Assembly (NCBI GenBank): GCA_021777835.1 | Contig: JAJYDC010000005.1 | Coordinates: forward strand, 1-64,000 | DNA length: 64,000 bases | Reading direction: 5' to 3' | Origin: Bacteroidota bacterium | Lineage (GTDB): Bacteria > Bacteroidota > Ignavibacteria > Ignavibacteriales > Ignavibacteriaceae | Shown here: piece by piece, positions 29,454-39,000 of the stretch | How positions within the stretch are numbered: the first letter of the stretch is position 1 | Layout: the number at the start of each line of letters is the position of its first letter | Position numbers and translations under genes: made by a program | Notes under the pieces: generated by a model | Told to the model about the DNA's origin: nothing | Database searches by the model: none | What the model saw: the letters and a program-made list of their open reading frames with translations, nothing else

Positions 29454-30212
29454 ATGAAATTGTTTTTCCCTCAAAATGTTTTTACTAAGGCAATCAAAGA
29501 AGCATTGCCTTTGGACTTAGGAAGAAAAGTAAATTTTCTCCCAGCGTCCATTATTGCTGGAGAAGTTACTAAAGATCGGAATTCTATAGGACTAATTCCA
29601 ACCTTGGATTTAATTAATTATAAGGAGTTATTTATTTCTAGGTCCTATGGTGTATCCTTCGAAAATTCATTATGCAATTCGTATATCTATTTTAATTCTA
29701 AAGCAAAGAATATTAACGAAATATATCTCAGTGGAGACGTCTCTTCTCTTGAAGTAATTATGGTAAAAATTCTTTTTGAAGAACTTTATGATACTTCTGT
29801 AGAAGTTAAAATTGCCCCTAATATTTCTGTGGTTAATAATGGGCATATTTTGCTAGTAGGTGATAAGAATTTTGATAATGATAGATTCTCGTTTGGTGTT
29901 AGTTTTGCCGAAGAAATAGTGGATACATTCTCATTCCCGTTTGTAAATTATATCTTTGCATCTTCTTCAAAGGATTTAATTGAGGAATTAAATAATATTC
30001 TCCCGGGTGTTGGGTTATTAATTTATGAGAGGGTAGAAAGTGAAAGCTTTGGCGAAGACATTTCGTTGTTAGCTAAGAAGTATATTAAAGATAATATCTC
30101 TTCCTTTATCTTTGATCTTGATGAGCAAGATTTAGATGGAATTAATCAGCTCATTCAACTTCCATTCCTTAGAGGAATTATTAGTGATATTACTGAATTG
30201 AAATATGTTTAG
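29454..30212 (+). CDS. MqnA-like protein of the menaquinone (futalosine) family
   Basis: A 252-residue protein without a signal peptide. Several blocks resemble MqnA (chorismate dehydratase): NSIGLIPTLDLINYKEL recalls the family's D-x-x-L-x-P-S segment, HILLVGDKNFDND recalls the conserved G-D-x-A-L region, and FAEEIVDTFSFPFVNYIFAS recalls the W-x-x-x-T-G-L-P-F-V-F-A block. The first 40 residues match the family poorly, so it may be a divergent paralogue rather than the enzyme itself. It stands alone after rplS; no other menaquinone genes are near. Treat the function as unproven. Confidence 0.5.
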   Translation: MKLFFPQNVFTKAIKEALPLDLGRKVNFLPASIIAGEVTKDRNSIGLIPTLDLINYKELFISRSYGVSFENSLCNSYIYFNSKAKNINEIYLSGDVSSLEVIMVKILFEELYDTSVEVKIAPNISVVNNGHILLVGDKNFDNDRFSFGVSFAEEIVDTFSFPFVNYIFASSSKDLIEELNNILPGVGLLIYERVESESFGEDISLLAKKYIKDNISSFIFDLDEQDLDGINQLIQLPFLRGIISDITELKYV

Positions 30213-30349
30213 AGATCAGGTCATTCATAATTAATTTATTGTGAAATATACGTCTGATCATAAAATCAGTTCATTATTAGTAAATAAACTAGTCGAAAAA
30301 GTATCTTTAATACAACTTTTAGATCAAGCATCCTGACTCTTTTCTACCT

Positions 30350-31540
30350 TCAAAGTGCTATATGAGACACACTTAGGACATTCTTATTATCCTTCATCTG
30401 TCTAATCATTTCAGTCGTCACTTCTGATTTTAGCTTCATAGTGCAGCATGCCACAACTCCTCCATCGAATATAATGTTCTCAATTTCTTCGATATTGATT
30501 TGCTTCTCGCGTATGATGCTCATAATAGATGCCAGGACACCTGGTTTATCATAATGTTTTACAACTAACTGGTAGTGCGCATCTGAGATCTTTGCTCTGT
30601 TAACCCAATGGGCTATTACGCCGCTATTGACAAATTCCTTAATAACCCTAATTGTTTCGGCGGCCACAGCATTTTGCGCTTGCTCGGTAGATGCACCTAT
30701 GTGATGGGTAATATAAACATTAGGAATTGTTTGTAAAGGTGATTTAATTTCTGCTGATTTATCTTCGGGTTCATTTCTTACTACGTCCATTGCTACTCTG
30801 ATATTCTTTTCTTTTATTGCTTCGATCATGGCATCTTGATCAATCAAATCTGCTCGGGCTGTATTTATTAGAAAAGCATTAGGTTTCATATAGCTGAACA
30901 TCTTTTTATTAAACAATCCTTTGGTCTGAGGTGTTGCAGGCAAATGAATTGTTACAATATCACAAAGTGGAAGAAGTTGATCCATCTCGGAAAAATCTTT
31001 TATTGCAACTCCTTCAATTCTGGAGATGTCTTTGCCATACACGTTCATACCAAAAGCTAAGGCACGCTTTGCTACTTCCTTTCCGATATTGCCTACGCCA
31101 ATAATCCCAAGGGTTTTCCCGTAAAGACCTTCAGCTTTGGAATATTCACCCTTATTCCATTTACTATTTCTAAAATCTATTACGTTATCCGGGATTCTTC
31201 TATCGAGAGATATAATCAATCCCATTGTTAATTCTGCAACTGCAATAGAATTCATGCCAGGGCAATTAGCTACGTATATTCCTTTTTGATTTGCAGCGGG
31301 GATGTCAATGTTGTTTACTCCCGCGCCTGCCCGTATAATAAGATTTAAGTTTTTACTTTCTTGTATGGTCTTTGCTATTACGTTTGTAGACCTTACAACA
31401 AGAATATCAACTTCCTTTGCAGCTTCCGGCAAATCATTTTCTCCAAGTTTAGGTGAATAAATAACGTCGAGTTCAATATCTTTAAGCTGCTGAACATATT
31501 GTTCCGGAAATTTGTCTGCTATTAATACTTTTACCTTCAT
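30350..31540 (-). CDS. SerA-like D-2-hydroxyacid dehydrogenase with ACT domain
   Basis: A protein of about 396 residues: catalytic domain, NAD-binding domain with GIIGVGNIGKEVA, then directly a C-terminal ACT domain (from about residue 325, VVKHYDKPGVLASIMSIIRE). It lacks the intervening ASB domain of the long SerA at 13076 and corresponds to the short, E. coli-like form. HHIGAST carries the catalytic histidine. The likely reaction is 3-phosphoglycerate oxidation, but other 2-hydroxyacids are possible. ATG at 31540 has AAAGGAAAG upstream; a TTG 15 bases earlier is less likely. It is last in the leftward group after urocanate hydratase. Confidence 0.82.
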   Translation of the reverse strand: MKVKVLIADKFPEQYVQQLKDIELDVIYSPKLGENDLPEAAKEVDILVVRSTNVIAKTIQESKNLNLIIRAGAGVNNIDIPAANQKGIYVANCPGMNSIAVAELTMGLIISLDRRIPDNVIDFRNSKWNKGEYSKAEGLYGKTLGIIGVGNIGKEVAKRALAFGMNVYGKDISRIEGVAIKDFSEMDQLLPLCDIVTIHLPATPQTKGLFNKKMFSYMKPNAFLINTARADLIDQDAMIEAIKEKNIRVAMDVVRNEPEDKSAEIKSPLQTIPNVYITHHIGASTEQAQNAVAAETIRVIKEFVNSGVIAHWVNRAKISDAHYQLVVKHYDKPGVLASIMSIIREKQINIEEIENIIFDGGVVACCTMKLKSEVTTEMIRQMKDNKNVLSVSHIAL

Positions 31541-31615
31541 TTTCTTTCCTTTCAATTATTATAGCTTTAGTTTGCTTAGTACGTTTGAGGTCTAAAGGCT
31601 CTAAGTCTTTCTCTA

Positions 31616-33280
31616 CTATTTCATCATCGGTATTTTTATATTATATAATTTTGCATTTGATATTGCTCTTTCATAACCGGCGTCAGCATGGCGAACAATG
31701 CCGGTGCCAGGATCGTAGGTTAGTACCCTCTCTAATCTCTTTTCAGCTTCTTTTGTGCCATCGGCTACTATTACCATTCCGGCATGTATTGAATTGCCAA
31801 TACCAACTCCACCGCCATGGTGTACCGATATCCAGCTCGCACCTCCTATAGCGTTTAACAGAGCGTTTAATATAGGCCAATCGGCAATGGCATCGCTGCC
31901 ATCTTTCATTGCTTCAGTCTCTCTATTAGGTGATGCTACAGATCCGCAATCAAGATGATCCCTTCCTATTACAATCGGGGAGCTTACTTTTCCTGAAGCT
32001 ACCAAGTCGTTGAATATCTTACCCATCTTAGCACGTTCACCGTAACCAAGCCAGCAGATGCGTGAAGGTAGACCTTGGAAATGAACCCTCTTCTGTGCCA
32101 TGTCTATCCAGTTGCACAGGGACTTGTTTTCGGGGAATGCATCTTTTACTGCCTGATCTGTTGTGTAAATGTCTTTTGGGTCGCCGGAGAGTGCTGCCCA
32201 GCGGAATGGTCCCTTCCCGTCACAGAATAACGGGCGGATGAATTCAGGTACAAAGCCGGGGAAGTCAAAGGCATTTGTTAATCCGTTTGCACTTGCTTCT
32301 CCTCTTATATTATTGCCATAATCGAATGTTATTGCGCCTTGCTTCTGAAATTCCAGCATTGCTTCAACGTGAGTAACTATAGTCTTTTTGGCTAGAGTAA
32401 TATATTTATCAGGATTATCTTGTCTCAATTGAAGAGCTTCTTCGAAGCTCATGCCCATAGGTACGTAACCGTTTAGCGTATCATGAGCGGATGTTTGGTC
32501 TGTCAGAATATCAGGAATGATCTTCTTATTTAGAATTCTTGGTAATACTTCTGCAGCATTTCCGACTAAGCCTATAGAGACTGCTTTTCTTTCTTTTTTT
32601 GCTTTAAGTACTAGCCCTAATGCTTCGTCGAGATCATCCGAGATTATATCGATGTAGCCCGTGTCAAGTCGTTTTTGAATTCTTTTCCTGTCGACATCAA
32701 TGCCAAGGAAGGCGGCACCGTTCATAGTAGCGGCTAGGGGTTGAGCACCGCCCATACCGCCAAGCCCTGCTGTTAATAAAAATTTACCTGATAAGTCTCC
32801 ATTAAAGTATTTTCTTCCGCATTCTGCAAACGTTTCATAGGTACCTTGAAGGATTCCCTGAGTACCAATATATATCCAGCTACCTGCGGTCATTTGCCCA
32901 AACATAGTAAGTCCTAAATGCTCAAGACGTCTGAATTCTTCCCATGTTGCCCAATGAGGAACAAGCATAGCATTTGAGATGATTATTCTGGGTGCATCCA
33001 GGTGTGTCTTAAATATACCAACTGGTTTTCCTGATTGTACTAGGAGAGTCTCATCGTTTTCTAGTTCTTTAAGTGATCTAATTATTGCTTCATAAGCTTC
33101 CCAGTTGCGTGCGGCTTTGCCGCTTCCTCCGTAAACTATTAGTTCTTCTGGCCTTTCAGCGACTTCTGCATCTAGGTTGTTCATGAGCATGCGCATAGCA
33201 GCTTCTTGAATCCATCCTTTACAGGAAAGCTTATTACCGTGTGGCGCTTTTATATTTAGTTTTTCTTTTTCGGTGATCAT
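31616..33280 (-). CDS. hutU: Urocanate hydratase (imidazolonepropionate hydrolyase)
   Basis: The 554-residue product has the full length of HutU. Recognisable blocks are [36 protein letters not shown], the NAD-binding [17 protein letters not shown] and [20 protein letters not shown] near the C-terminus. It converts urocanate to imidazolonepropionate in histidine breakdown using tightly bound NAD+. A very strong AAAGGAGGA ribosome site precedes the ATG. hutH, hutI and hutG are not adjacent; the rest of the pathway must be elsewhere if present. Confidence 0.95.
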   Translation of the reverse strand: MITEKEKLNIKAPHGNKLSCKGWIQEAAMRMLMNNLDAEVAERPEELIVYGGSGKAARNWEAYEAIIRSLKELENDETLLVQSGKPVGIFKTHLDAPRIIISNAMLVPHWATWEEFRRLEHLGLTMFGQMTAGSWIYIGTQGILQGTYETFAECGRKYFNGDLSGKFLLTAGLGGMGGAQPLAATMNGAAFLGIDVDRKRIQKRLDTGYIDIISDDLDEALGLVLKAKKERKAVSIGLVGNAAEVLPRILNKKIIPDILTDQTSAHDTLNGYVPMGMSFEEALQLRQDNPDKYITLAKKTIVTHVEAMLEFQKQGAITFDYGNNIRGEASANGLTNAFDFPGFVPEFIRPLFCDGKGPFRWAALSGDPKDIYTTDQAVKDAFPENKSLCNWIDMAQKRVHFQGLPSRICWLGYGERAKMGKIFNDLVASGKVSSPIVIGRDHLDCGSVASPNRETEAMKDGSDAIADWPILNALLNAIGGASWISVHHGGGVGIGNSIHAGMVIVADGTKEAEKRLERVLTYDPGTGIVRHADAGYERAISNAKLYNIKIPMMK

Positions 33281-33560
33281 TGTGTGCTCCTCCTTTAGTT
33301 AGAATTGTTGTTATAGAATTTTGGAGTAATGGAGCAGCGGAGTTGCGAATCTATAAAATATAGGGAACTTTCTTTTTTAGTGTTCATTTTGCTTCTTTCC
33401 TCATATAAAACTGAAAAGATGGGATTATATGGCTCCAATTAATCCCTTCATTCCAAGCTCTGAATTTCCCATAACCCTGATTACTATTACATTTTTAAGT
33501 ATTTTCATTTCCTACACTACTTCAAGGTTCCATATTTCCATTATTTCACCCTTCCGATAT

Positions 33561-33896
33561 TTAATCCTTAAAGTTATTATCTAAGATACTTACATATTGT
33601 GTATACATTGACCGGTACAGCCATCTTTTTATGAACCAACTCTTCTTCATTTCCTTCTCCAGAAACTCAACGTTCTTTTCTATAGAGAATTTTAGCCTGG
33701 TTCTTTCATCTTTAGTTAATTTTATTACTTCTACTCCACTATCTAACTTTTCAAGAAGAGATGTGAATACCTTTATCTCAGCAAAATATTTATTGTCGCC
33801 TTGTATCTGCTTTAAGTTTTGATTGCAGAAAGTCTTTAGAATTTTTTTTTCGTTTTTGTTGAACTCAAAATTATAGTTTGTGAATAGTTTCTTCAT
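33561..33896 (-). CDS. Small protein of unknown function, downstream of adenosine deaminase
   Basis: A 111-residue, lysine-rich, mostly helical protein with no signal peptide, membrane helix or motif I recognise. The start overlaps the end of the deaminase gene by 26 bp, and AGGAGA lies five bases before its ATG, so coupled translation is likely and it is probably a real gene. Tryptophans and basic residues cluster near the C-terminus (KKSWFIKRWLYRSMY). About 280 bp without a gene separate it from hutU. Confidence 0.6.
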   Translation of the reverse strand: MKKLFTNYNFEFNKNEKKILKTFCNQNLKQIQGDNKYFAEIKVFTSLLEKLDSGVEVIKLTKDERTRLKFSIEKNVEFLEKEMKKSWFIKRWLYRSMYTQYVSILDNNFKD

Positions 33897-34995
33897 GTTC
33901 TCCTGAATATGTTTTAAGTGATAATAATTTGTCTTTTATAGCCTGGTACCCGGGCTTAATAACATTGTATATATAGTAGAGTCTTTCTTTATAAGGGATG
34001 AAAGCTGATTTCATAGAGTTGATGGTTATCTTCTCTACGTCATCCATATTTACATTGAAGTGCTCAATGGCAGTAACAAACTCTTTAGTCATGGTAGTAT
34101 CGCTCATAAGGCGATCGTCAGTATTTATAGTTACTCTGTACTTCTCTTTGAAGAAGATACCGAATGGATGATTCTCAATTTTGTCTACAGCTCCTGTGTG
34201 TACATTACTTAGAAGGCAGATCTCAAGGGGAATTCTTTTATCAAGGACATATTGAGCCAGGTCTCCAAAGCCGACGACATTGCCGTCTTTGTCAAATGTA
34301 AAATCTTCTATAAGGTGAGTAGCATGACCAATTCTATGAGCGCCGCACCATTGGATAGCCTGCCAAATAGATTCCTTGCCGAATGCTTCGCCGGCGTGGA
34401 TAGTTATATTAAAGTTTGCACGTTGAATGAATTGGAATGCTTCAATATGTTTTTTAGGGGGGTAGCCGCCTTCTTCGCCGGCAAGATCGAAGCCTACAAC
34501 GCCTTGATTTCTATAATTTACAGCAAGCTCCGCAATTTCAAGAGTATTTTTCATATTACGCATGCCGCATAAGATTAAGCCATAACCAACGCCGAAATCA
34601 CGTTTGCCCCTTTCAAGACCTTCTAATACAGCGTTGACAACATCTTCATGATAAAGTCCTTTAGAGGTATGAAAGACGGGTGCAAATCGAGTTTCAACAT
34701 AGCATACACCGTCATTTTTCATATCTTCCATCATCTCATAGGCGGATCGTTCAAGTGATTCTTTTGTCTGCATTACTGCACAAGTATGCTCAAAGCCCTG
34801 AAGGTATTCTACCAAACTTCCTTTATTAGCGCCCTGGTGGAACCATGCGGAAAGTTCACCCGCGTCTTTGGTTGGGAGCTTATTATACTTAATATCTTTA
34901 GCTAAATCTATTACTGACTGTGGGCGTAGCCCTCCGTCAAGATGGTCGTGGAGTAAAACTTTAGGAACTGATTTTATGATTTGCTCTGTAGTCAA
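33871..34995 (-). CDS. add: Adenosine deaminase
   Basis: A 374-residue member of the adenosine/AMP deaminase family. The metal site starts with HDHLDGGLRP (in place of the usual H-x-H-LDG/S), and there are ITIHAGEAFGKESIWQAI with the catalytic His-Ala-Gly-Glu, RIGHATHL, and VTINTDDRLMSDTTMTKE with the metal-ligand aspartates. It converts adenosine or deoxyadenosine to inosine and ammonia. The start is TTG at 34995 preceded by GAGGAAA; no better start exists. It leads the leftward group of four genes. Confidence 0.9.
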   Translation of the reverse strand: MTTEQIIKSVPKVLLHDHLDGGLRPQSVIDLAKDIKYNKLPTKDAGELSAWFHQGANKGSLVEYLQGFEHTCAVMQTKESLERSAYEMMEDMKNDGVCYVETRFAPVFHTSKGLYHEDVVNAVLEGLERGKRDFGVGYGLILCGMRNMKNTLEIAELAVNYRNQGVVGFDLAGEEGGYPPKKHIEAFQFIQRANFNITIHAGEAFGKESIWQAIQWCGAHRIGHATHLIEDFTFDKDGNVVGFGDLAQYVLDKRIPLEICLLSNVHTGAVDKIENHPFGIFFKEKYRVTINTDDRLMSDTTMTKEFVTAIEHFNVNMDDVEKITINSMKSAFIPYKERLYYIYNVIKPGYQAIKDKLLSLKTYSGEHEETIHKL

Positions 34996-35269
34996 AATTT
35001 CCTCACTTCTTTATAAGTGCTGTGTGACAGATTTTCTTGTAGCTAAAAATATTCTTTTATAGAGGGAAAATCAATTTCATGGGGGCATGTTATTTAAGTC
35101 TGATATTAAGGTTTAGCTTTTTACTGAGTAGAAGTTTAGAGCATTACTGAGTGGTGAGAGATAGGAAGTTATGTAATAAACGCTTAGAATTATACCTAAT
35201 ATAAGGGGCAAGGGGGTATTAGATAGTATTGTTAGGCGGGGCAGATGGGGGGGACATGCCTAGCAGAGC

Positions 35270-35344
35270 GTATTCAGAACGTTTTCATGACGTTTTCAAG
35301 AGGTATTCAGAACGTTTTCAAGACGTTTTCAGAACGTATTCAGA
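35270..35344. repeat. 11-bp tandem repeat array, copy A
   Basis: Nearly seven contiguous units of 11 bp with consensus GTATTCAGAAC or GTTTTCAAGAC. The six full units vary only at positions 3 and 7-11. The period is close to one turn of DNA. The same unit makes a second array at 39754-39808, in the same orientation. Confidence 0.9.
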
Positions 35345-35417
35345 TTTTTAATTAGATATTATTTTCGGTTTTGTATGGCGGGGAAATTTTTTAAGACAGT
35401 CTAATTATTTTACTAGG

Positions 35418-35428
35418 GGTATAATAAA
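35418..35428 (+). promoter_or_regulatory. Candidate -10 element shared by both paralogue upstream regions
   Basis: GTATAATAA at 35419-35427 lies about 75 bp after the tandem array. The same nonamer is at 39879-39887, about 70 bp after the second array, with similar flanking sequence downstream. TATAAT is the classical -10 hexamer, but no convincing -35 box is at 17 bp in either copy, so the promoter call is tentative. Confidence 0.35.
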
Positions 35429-35786
35429 TAGACCAATCTTTGTTTGTAGGAAGAATAAGAAAATGTTTTATATATAGCACTGTAGAATTGAGAATGTAAC
35501 AAATTTCTGCAGTAATCCATCATATTCGCATTGAAAAGGGAGAACAGAGAACGCTTAAATTTATGACGTTTTTTGCTTGGCATAATATTAGTAAAAATCA
35601 CTTCAGTTCTTTTATAAATGTATATCAAACGTGTAGAAATGTTTTAACAAGCAAGCTGCTATTTTTTATGAGATTAAGTTTAAGCACAAATCGATCATAA
35701 TAATAGTTATCAATTTCTGGTTTAGAATCCAGATTGATAGAATCAGTAAAGCAATAAGAGGGTATAAACAATTTTACTCTGAGCAA

Positions 35787-36017
35787 ATTAAAACTTTGGG
35801 GCTTGATATATCAAGATTTAACCTATAACGCAAAACACAGATAAGGAATTAGGAGCTATAGAGCAGGAGGGTGTATTATGCTTAGACTGTTAGAGTCGCA
35901 GATGAAATTGGAAAGAAAAAACAGGGATAAAGTTAGAAATAAATTATCTCTGAGAATTTATTATGCAATTAATATTCAGGTTTTTAGTAGATCTAATATT
36001 TAATTCAAGGAGGATAC
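35787..36017 (+). promoter_or_regulatory. Conserved mRNA leader of the first large exported protein
   Basis: About 230 nt directly before the 36018 start match 40833-41070 before the second paralogue, with short indels. Shared blocks include GATATATCA, TTTAACCT..AACGCAAAA, GAATTAGGAG, GGAGGRTGTA..ATG, ATGAAATTGGAAAG, AGTTAGAAATAAATTA, TAGATCTAAT and AAGGAGGATACATG. In this copy CTTGATATATCAAG is a perfect 14-bp palindrome. The conserved features argue for a functional 5' leader, not just recent duplication, because the two copies have clearly diverged between the blocks. Confidence 0.6.
35878..36003 (+). CDS. Small upstream ORF (41 codons) in the leader
   Basis: The ATG at 35878 has a strong GGAGGG ribosome site seven bases upstream and opens a 41-codon frame rich in Arg, Lys and Leu, ending TAA at 36001-36003. 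Its stop lies 14 bp before the 36018 start, with the AAGGAGG of the large gene in between, so re-initiation or coupling is possible. In the second paralogue the ribosome site and ATG are kept (40929) but the frame ends after seven codons. That conservation of start but not of length suggests a regulatory leader ORF, or decay in the second copy. Whether a stable peptide is made is unknown. Confidence 0.3.
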   Translation: MLRLLESQMKLERKNRDKVRNKLSLRIYYAINIQVFSRSNI

Positions 36018-39000
36018 ATGTTAAATTATAGAACAAAATCCGGCGGTATGCGGTTCAGCTTACTACCAGTCCTCATGGGTTTCTTGCTCATGGGTATTTT
36101 AGGGATTACAACCAGCTATGGTCAAGAAGTTAGTGTTGACACGGTTGGTTCAATGGCGCAACTAGTTGTTCAACTTCAGAATAAGAGTGTGCAAGATTCC
36201 GTAATTATGCCGACTTTTAAAGTAGTTGTAACGGATACGCTGGCTTATACAAGTGATTCAGTTGCGATTACTTTAGGTAAGTTTAAGTTTGCCAATAGCG
36301 GACCTTACAAAGTAGAGGTAAGCGGTGGTATGACGGTTGATAGCGCCCGTATAAGTCCATTGGGCGATACGCTATATATTGGGATTACAGGAGATCCGGG
36401 AAATTATGACACACTTACTATTTCCGGTGTTTATATTTATCCAAATCATACTTTCCCAGTATTCAGTGATAACTCAACAACAGATTTTCTGAAAATGTAT
36501 ATTGTTGATGGCGCAAATATTATAGAAGGTAAAACAAATCCAACTGTAGCTAATGGACATTCGGTACATAATTTCGGATATACGTTTGTAATTCTTCCCG
36601 GTCCAATTTACAATGCAGCAATAAGTGCAGAGCCAGCAGGCTCAGTTGCTGCAGGGTCAGCAATTATAGCGACATTATCTTTTACAGATTATTTTGGAAA
36701 CGTTCCGAATGACGCAGCCACAAACATAGGTGTTACGGCGGTACTCGCAAGTAATGGCACATCACCAGGGAATGGTATTCTCACAGGTCAATCCGTAATA
36801 ACAAAGAATGTTGTGCCTCCAACTACTGACACATATACATGGACCGGATTGGAATACACAAAGGCGGAGTCAATTCAACTAGTATTTACAGCCCCGGGAA
36901 ATACTGTGACATCAAGTTCAATAGCGATAACGCCAGGACCAGCAGAAAGTATATCGGTTGCTTTACAATCAGGTAAGAGTAATACATTCACTGTCGATCA
37001 GAATACGGCGTACACGTTAACGATTACAGATAAATACTCTAATCTCGTGTCAGACACATCGACAGTAGCTGCAATAGAGAGAACAGCTCACGGCGGATCA
37101 TTTGTTTTTGAAAGTACACACACAACAGGCGGTCAAATTAATGTTACTTTCAATCCCGACAAATATTTTATTGGAGCGGATACACTTGTATTTTCATCTC
37201 CAAGCGTGGGATCAACTGCTACTCAGATGCAAGTTGTAATGATTGAATTAGGATCGCCCGGCGGTTTAATAGTTGACTACGCAGGGACAGTAAACGGTGA
37301 TGCAATTACTGAACAAATTGCTGCAGGGACAACGGTATATGTGCGCGCATTTTTAATTGATCCGTATGGTAACCCAATAAATGCATCAAGCGCATCAGAA
37401 ATTACATTTTCAATTGAAAGTGTATTAGGGAATGGCGCAAGCCTAGGAACAGCGGTGTTAACAAATGCAATTACAGAGCCGCAATATCCAAACGCAAATA
37501 AGACTGCAATAGGAGTAGCAATTCCATTCACTATTTCTACAAATGTAAGAGCTACCCAGGATACTATTGTTGCAACAAATGGCAGTCTTACAGGTAAAAT
37601 TGCGATTCAGAATCGTAGTAACGTACCAACAAAAATTGAAATACATTTATCATCAGGAGCAGATAATTCAGTTATAGCATCGGATTATTCCAATAGCATC
37701 GAATACACGGATGTAGCTTGGGATGAATACGGAAACCTTTCGATTGCCCCTTCGTCATCAGTAGTACTGGCTCCAACACGAAGCAGCTATGCAATATATT
37801 TTTCAACTGATGGACTGATAAAGTTTGTTCGATCTTCAGACAGAACCACAGCTGATACATTATATCCTAACTCAAATGGGCAAGTTACAAGAACAGTATC
37901 TTCCAGCAAGACAACCGGGATTGATATTCTAAAAACTTGGTCAGCATCTTCAAATTCTATTTCAACTCAAGTGATAGTAACCCCTGCAGCTTTTGCCGCG
38001 CTTGTTATAATGCCTGATATAAATACACCTGTTATAGCGGGACAACAGACTATATTGGCAGTTGAAAAACAGGATGAGTTTGGAAACCATATTGATTGGG
38101 GAGTTCCGGGGAACCAAACTATTACTGACTACAAAACTGCATACTACACAGGAGATGTATTAGATACGAACAACAAACTTAATCCTGCGATAAATGCTGA
38201 GCTTGCTGCATTGCAAGTTGATACAGTAACCACAAATATGAATCGCGGAGGTTGGGTTGACGCAACTAAGAAAGCTATCAGGGGTGCATCAGCACTAGCA
38301 AGTGTCGGAGGAACGCTTGTAGCGACCTTCCCATTCACAGCATTTACATTAAGCGCAGATACTCAGAAAGTATATGCAAGTCTTGGTGGTCTTACTGCCA
38401 CTTTAACTATTTACTCAGTAAATACAGGTCTATTAAGATCGTTCGAAGCTAGAATTGCGGAATCAGATTCAGTGCACTTTGCGGGAGACAGCGTTGCAGT
38501 TACATTTACAGCACTTGATTCATTAGGTCATAGGGTATATAGTTATTCTTCAAACGGTCATACACTAGCACTAAGCAATACTTCTGTCAGCGCAATTGCA
38601 ACTATGGATACAACATATTATTTCTCATACATAAACAGTCATAATGAATATGTTAAGTCAACCGGTTTGAATATTCAGGATACCGTTTTCAATCAAGGTC
38701 AAGCTATATTCTACTTACATAAATTTGTTGTTGACAGTGAAAATAATGTTTCAATAGAAGGCGGCGGAATATCAGCAACTGCTTTGCAGGGATTGAAATT
38801 CATGCCTTTGGCTGCATCAACCGCATTTGGTTACTGGTTAGTTACAGCTCCGGATACTTTGAAATCTATAGATTCATTTAGCTTTACTGTAACACCGAGA
38901 GATAAGTATTATAACGTAAACAATACAGAACAGATTAATGTTAATATTTCTTCAAACCAGACTAGCGGATTCAATATTGGATCAAATCCAAAAGTAATTA

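Larger units (their letters stand above)
34996..35877. other. Long gene-free region upstream of the first large exported protein
   Basis: About 880 bp between the divergent add start and the leader of the 36018 gene, without a credible coding frame. It contains an 11-bp tandem array (35270-35344), a TATAAT-containing stretch (around 35420) that is also found upstream of the second paralogue, and a bulged hairpin (35708-35720 with 35729-35739, arms TATCAA/TTGATA and TCTGG/CCAGA). The add promoter should lie near the left end. Confidence 0.6.

Noticed and set aside
30213-30349. Bidirectional terminator between the converging MqnA-like and SerA-like genes
   Set aside because: Only a 5-bp stem (CTGAT/ATCAG) without T-runs was found.
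31585-31958. Plus-strand frames inside the urocanate hydratase region
   Set aside because: They are antisense to a full-length hutU with all family blocks and a strong ribosome site.
35270-35344. Possible CRISPR array
   Set aside because: Units are 11 bp and contiguous, with no spacers; no cas gene is near.
35413-35628. Reverse-strand frame of 71 codons upstream of the first exported protein
   Set aside because: No ribosome site, no recognisable motif, and the region aligns as non-coding DNA with the upstream region of the second paralogue.
35787-36017. Known riboswitch (cyclic di-GMP type) in the leader, from the AACGCAAA stretch
   Set aside because: Only the short ACGCAAA string fits; the paired regions and tetraloop receptor of the class are not present.
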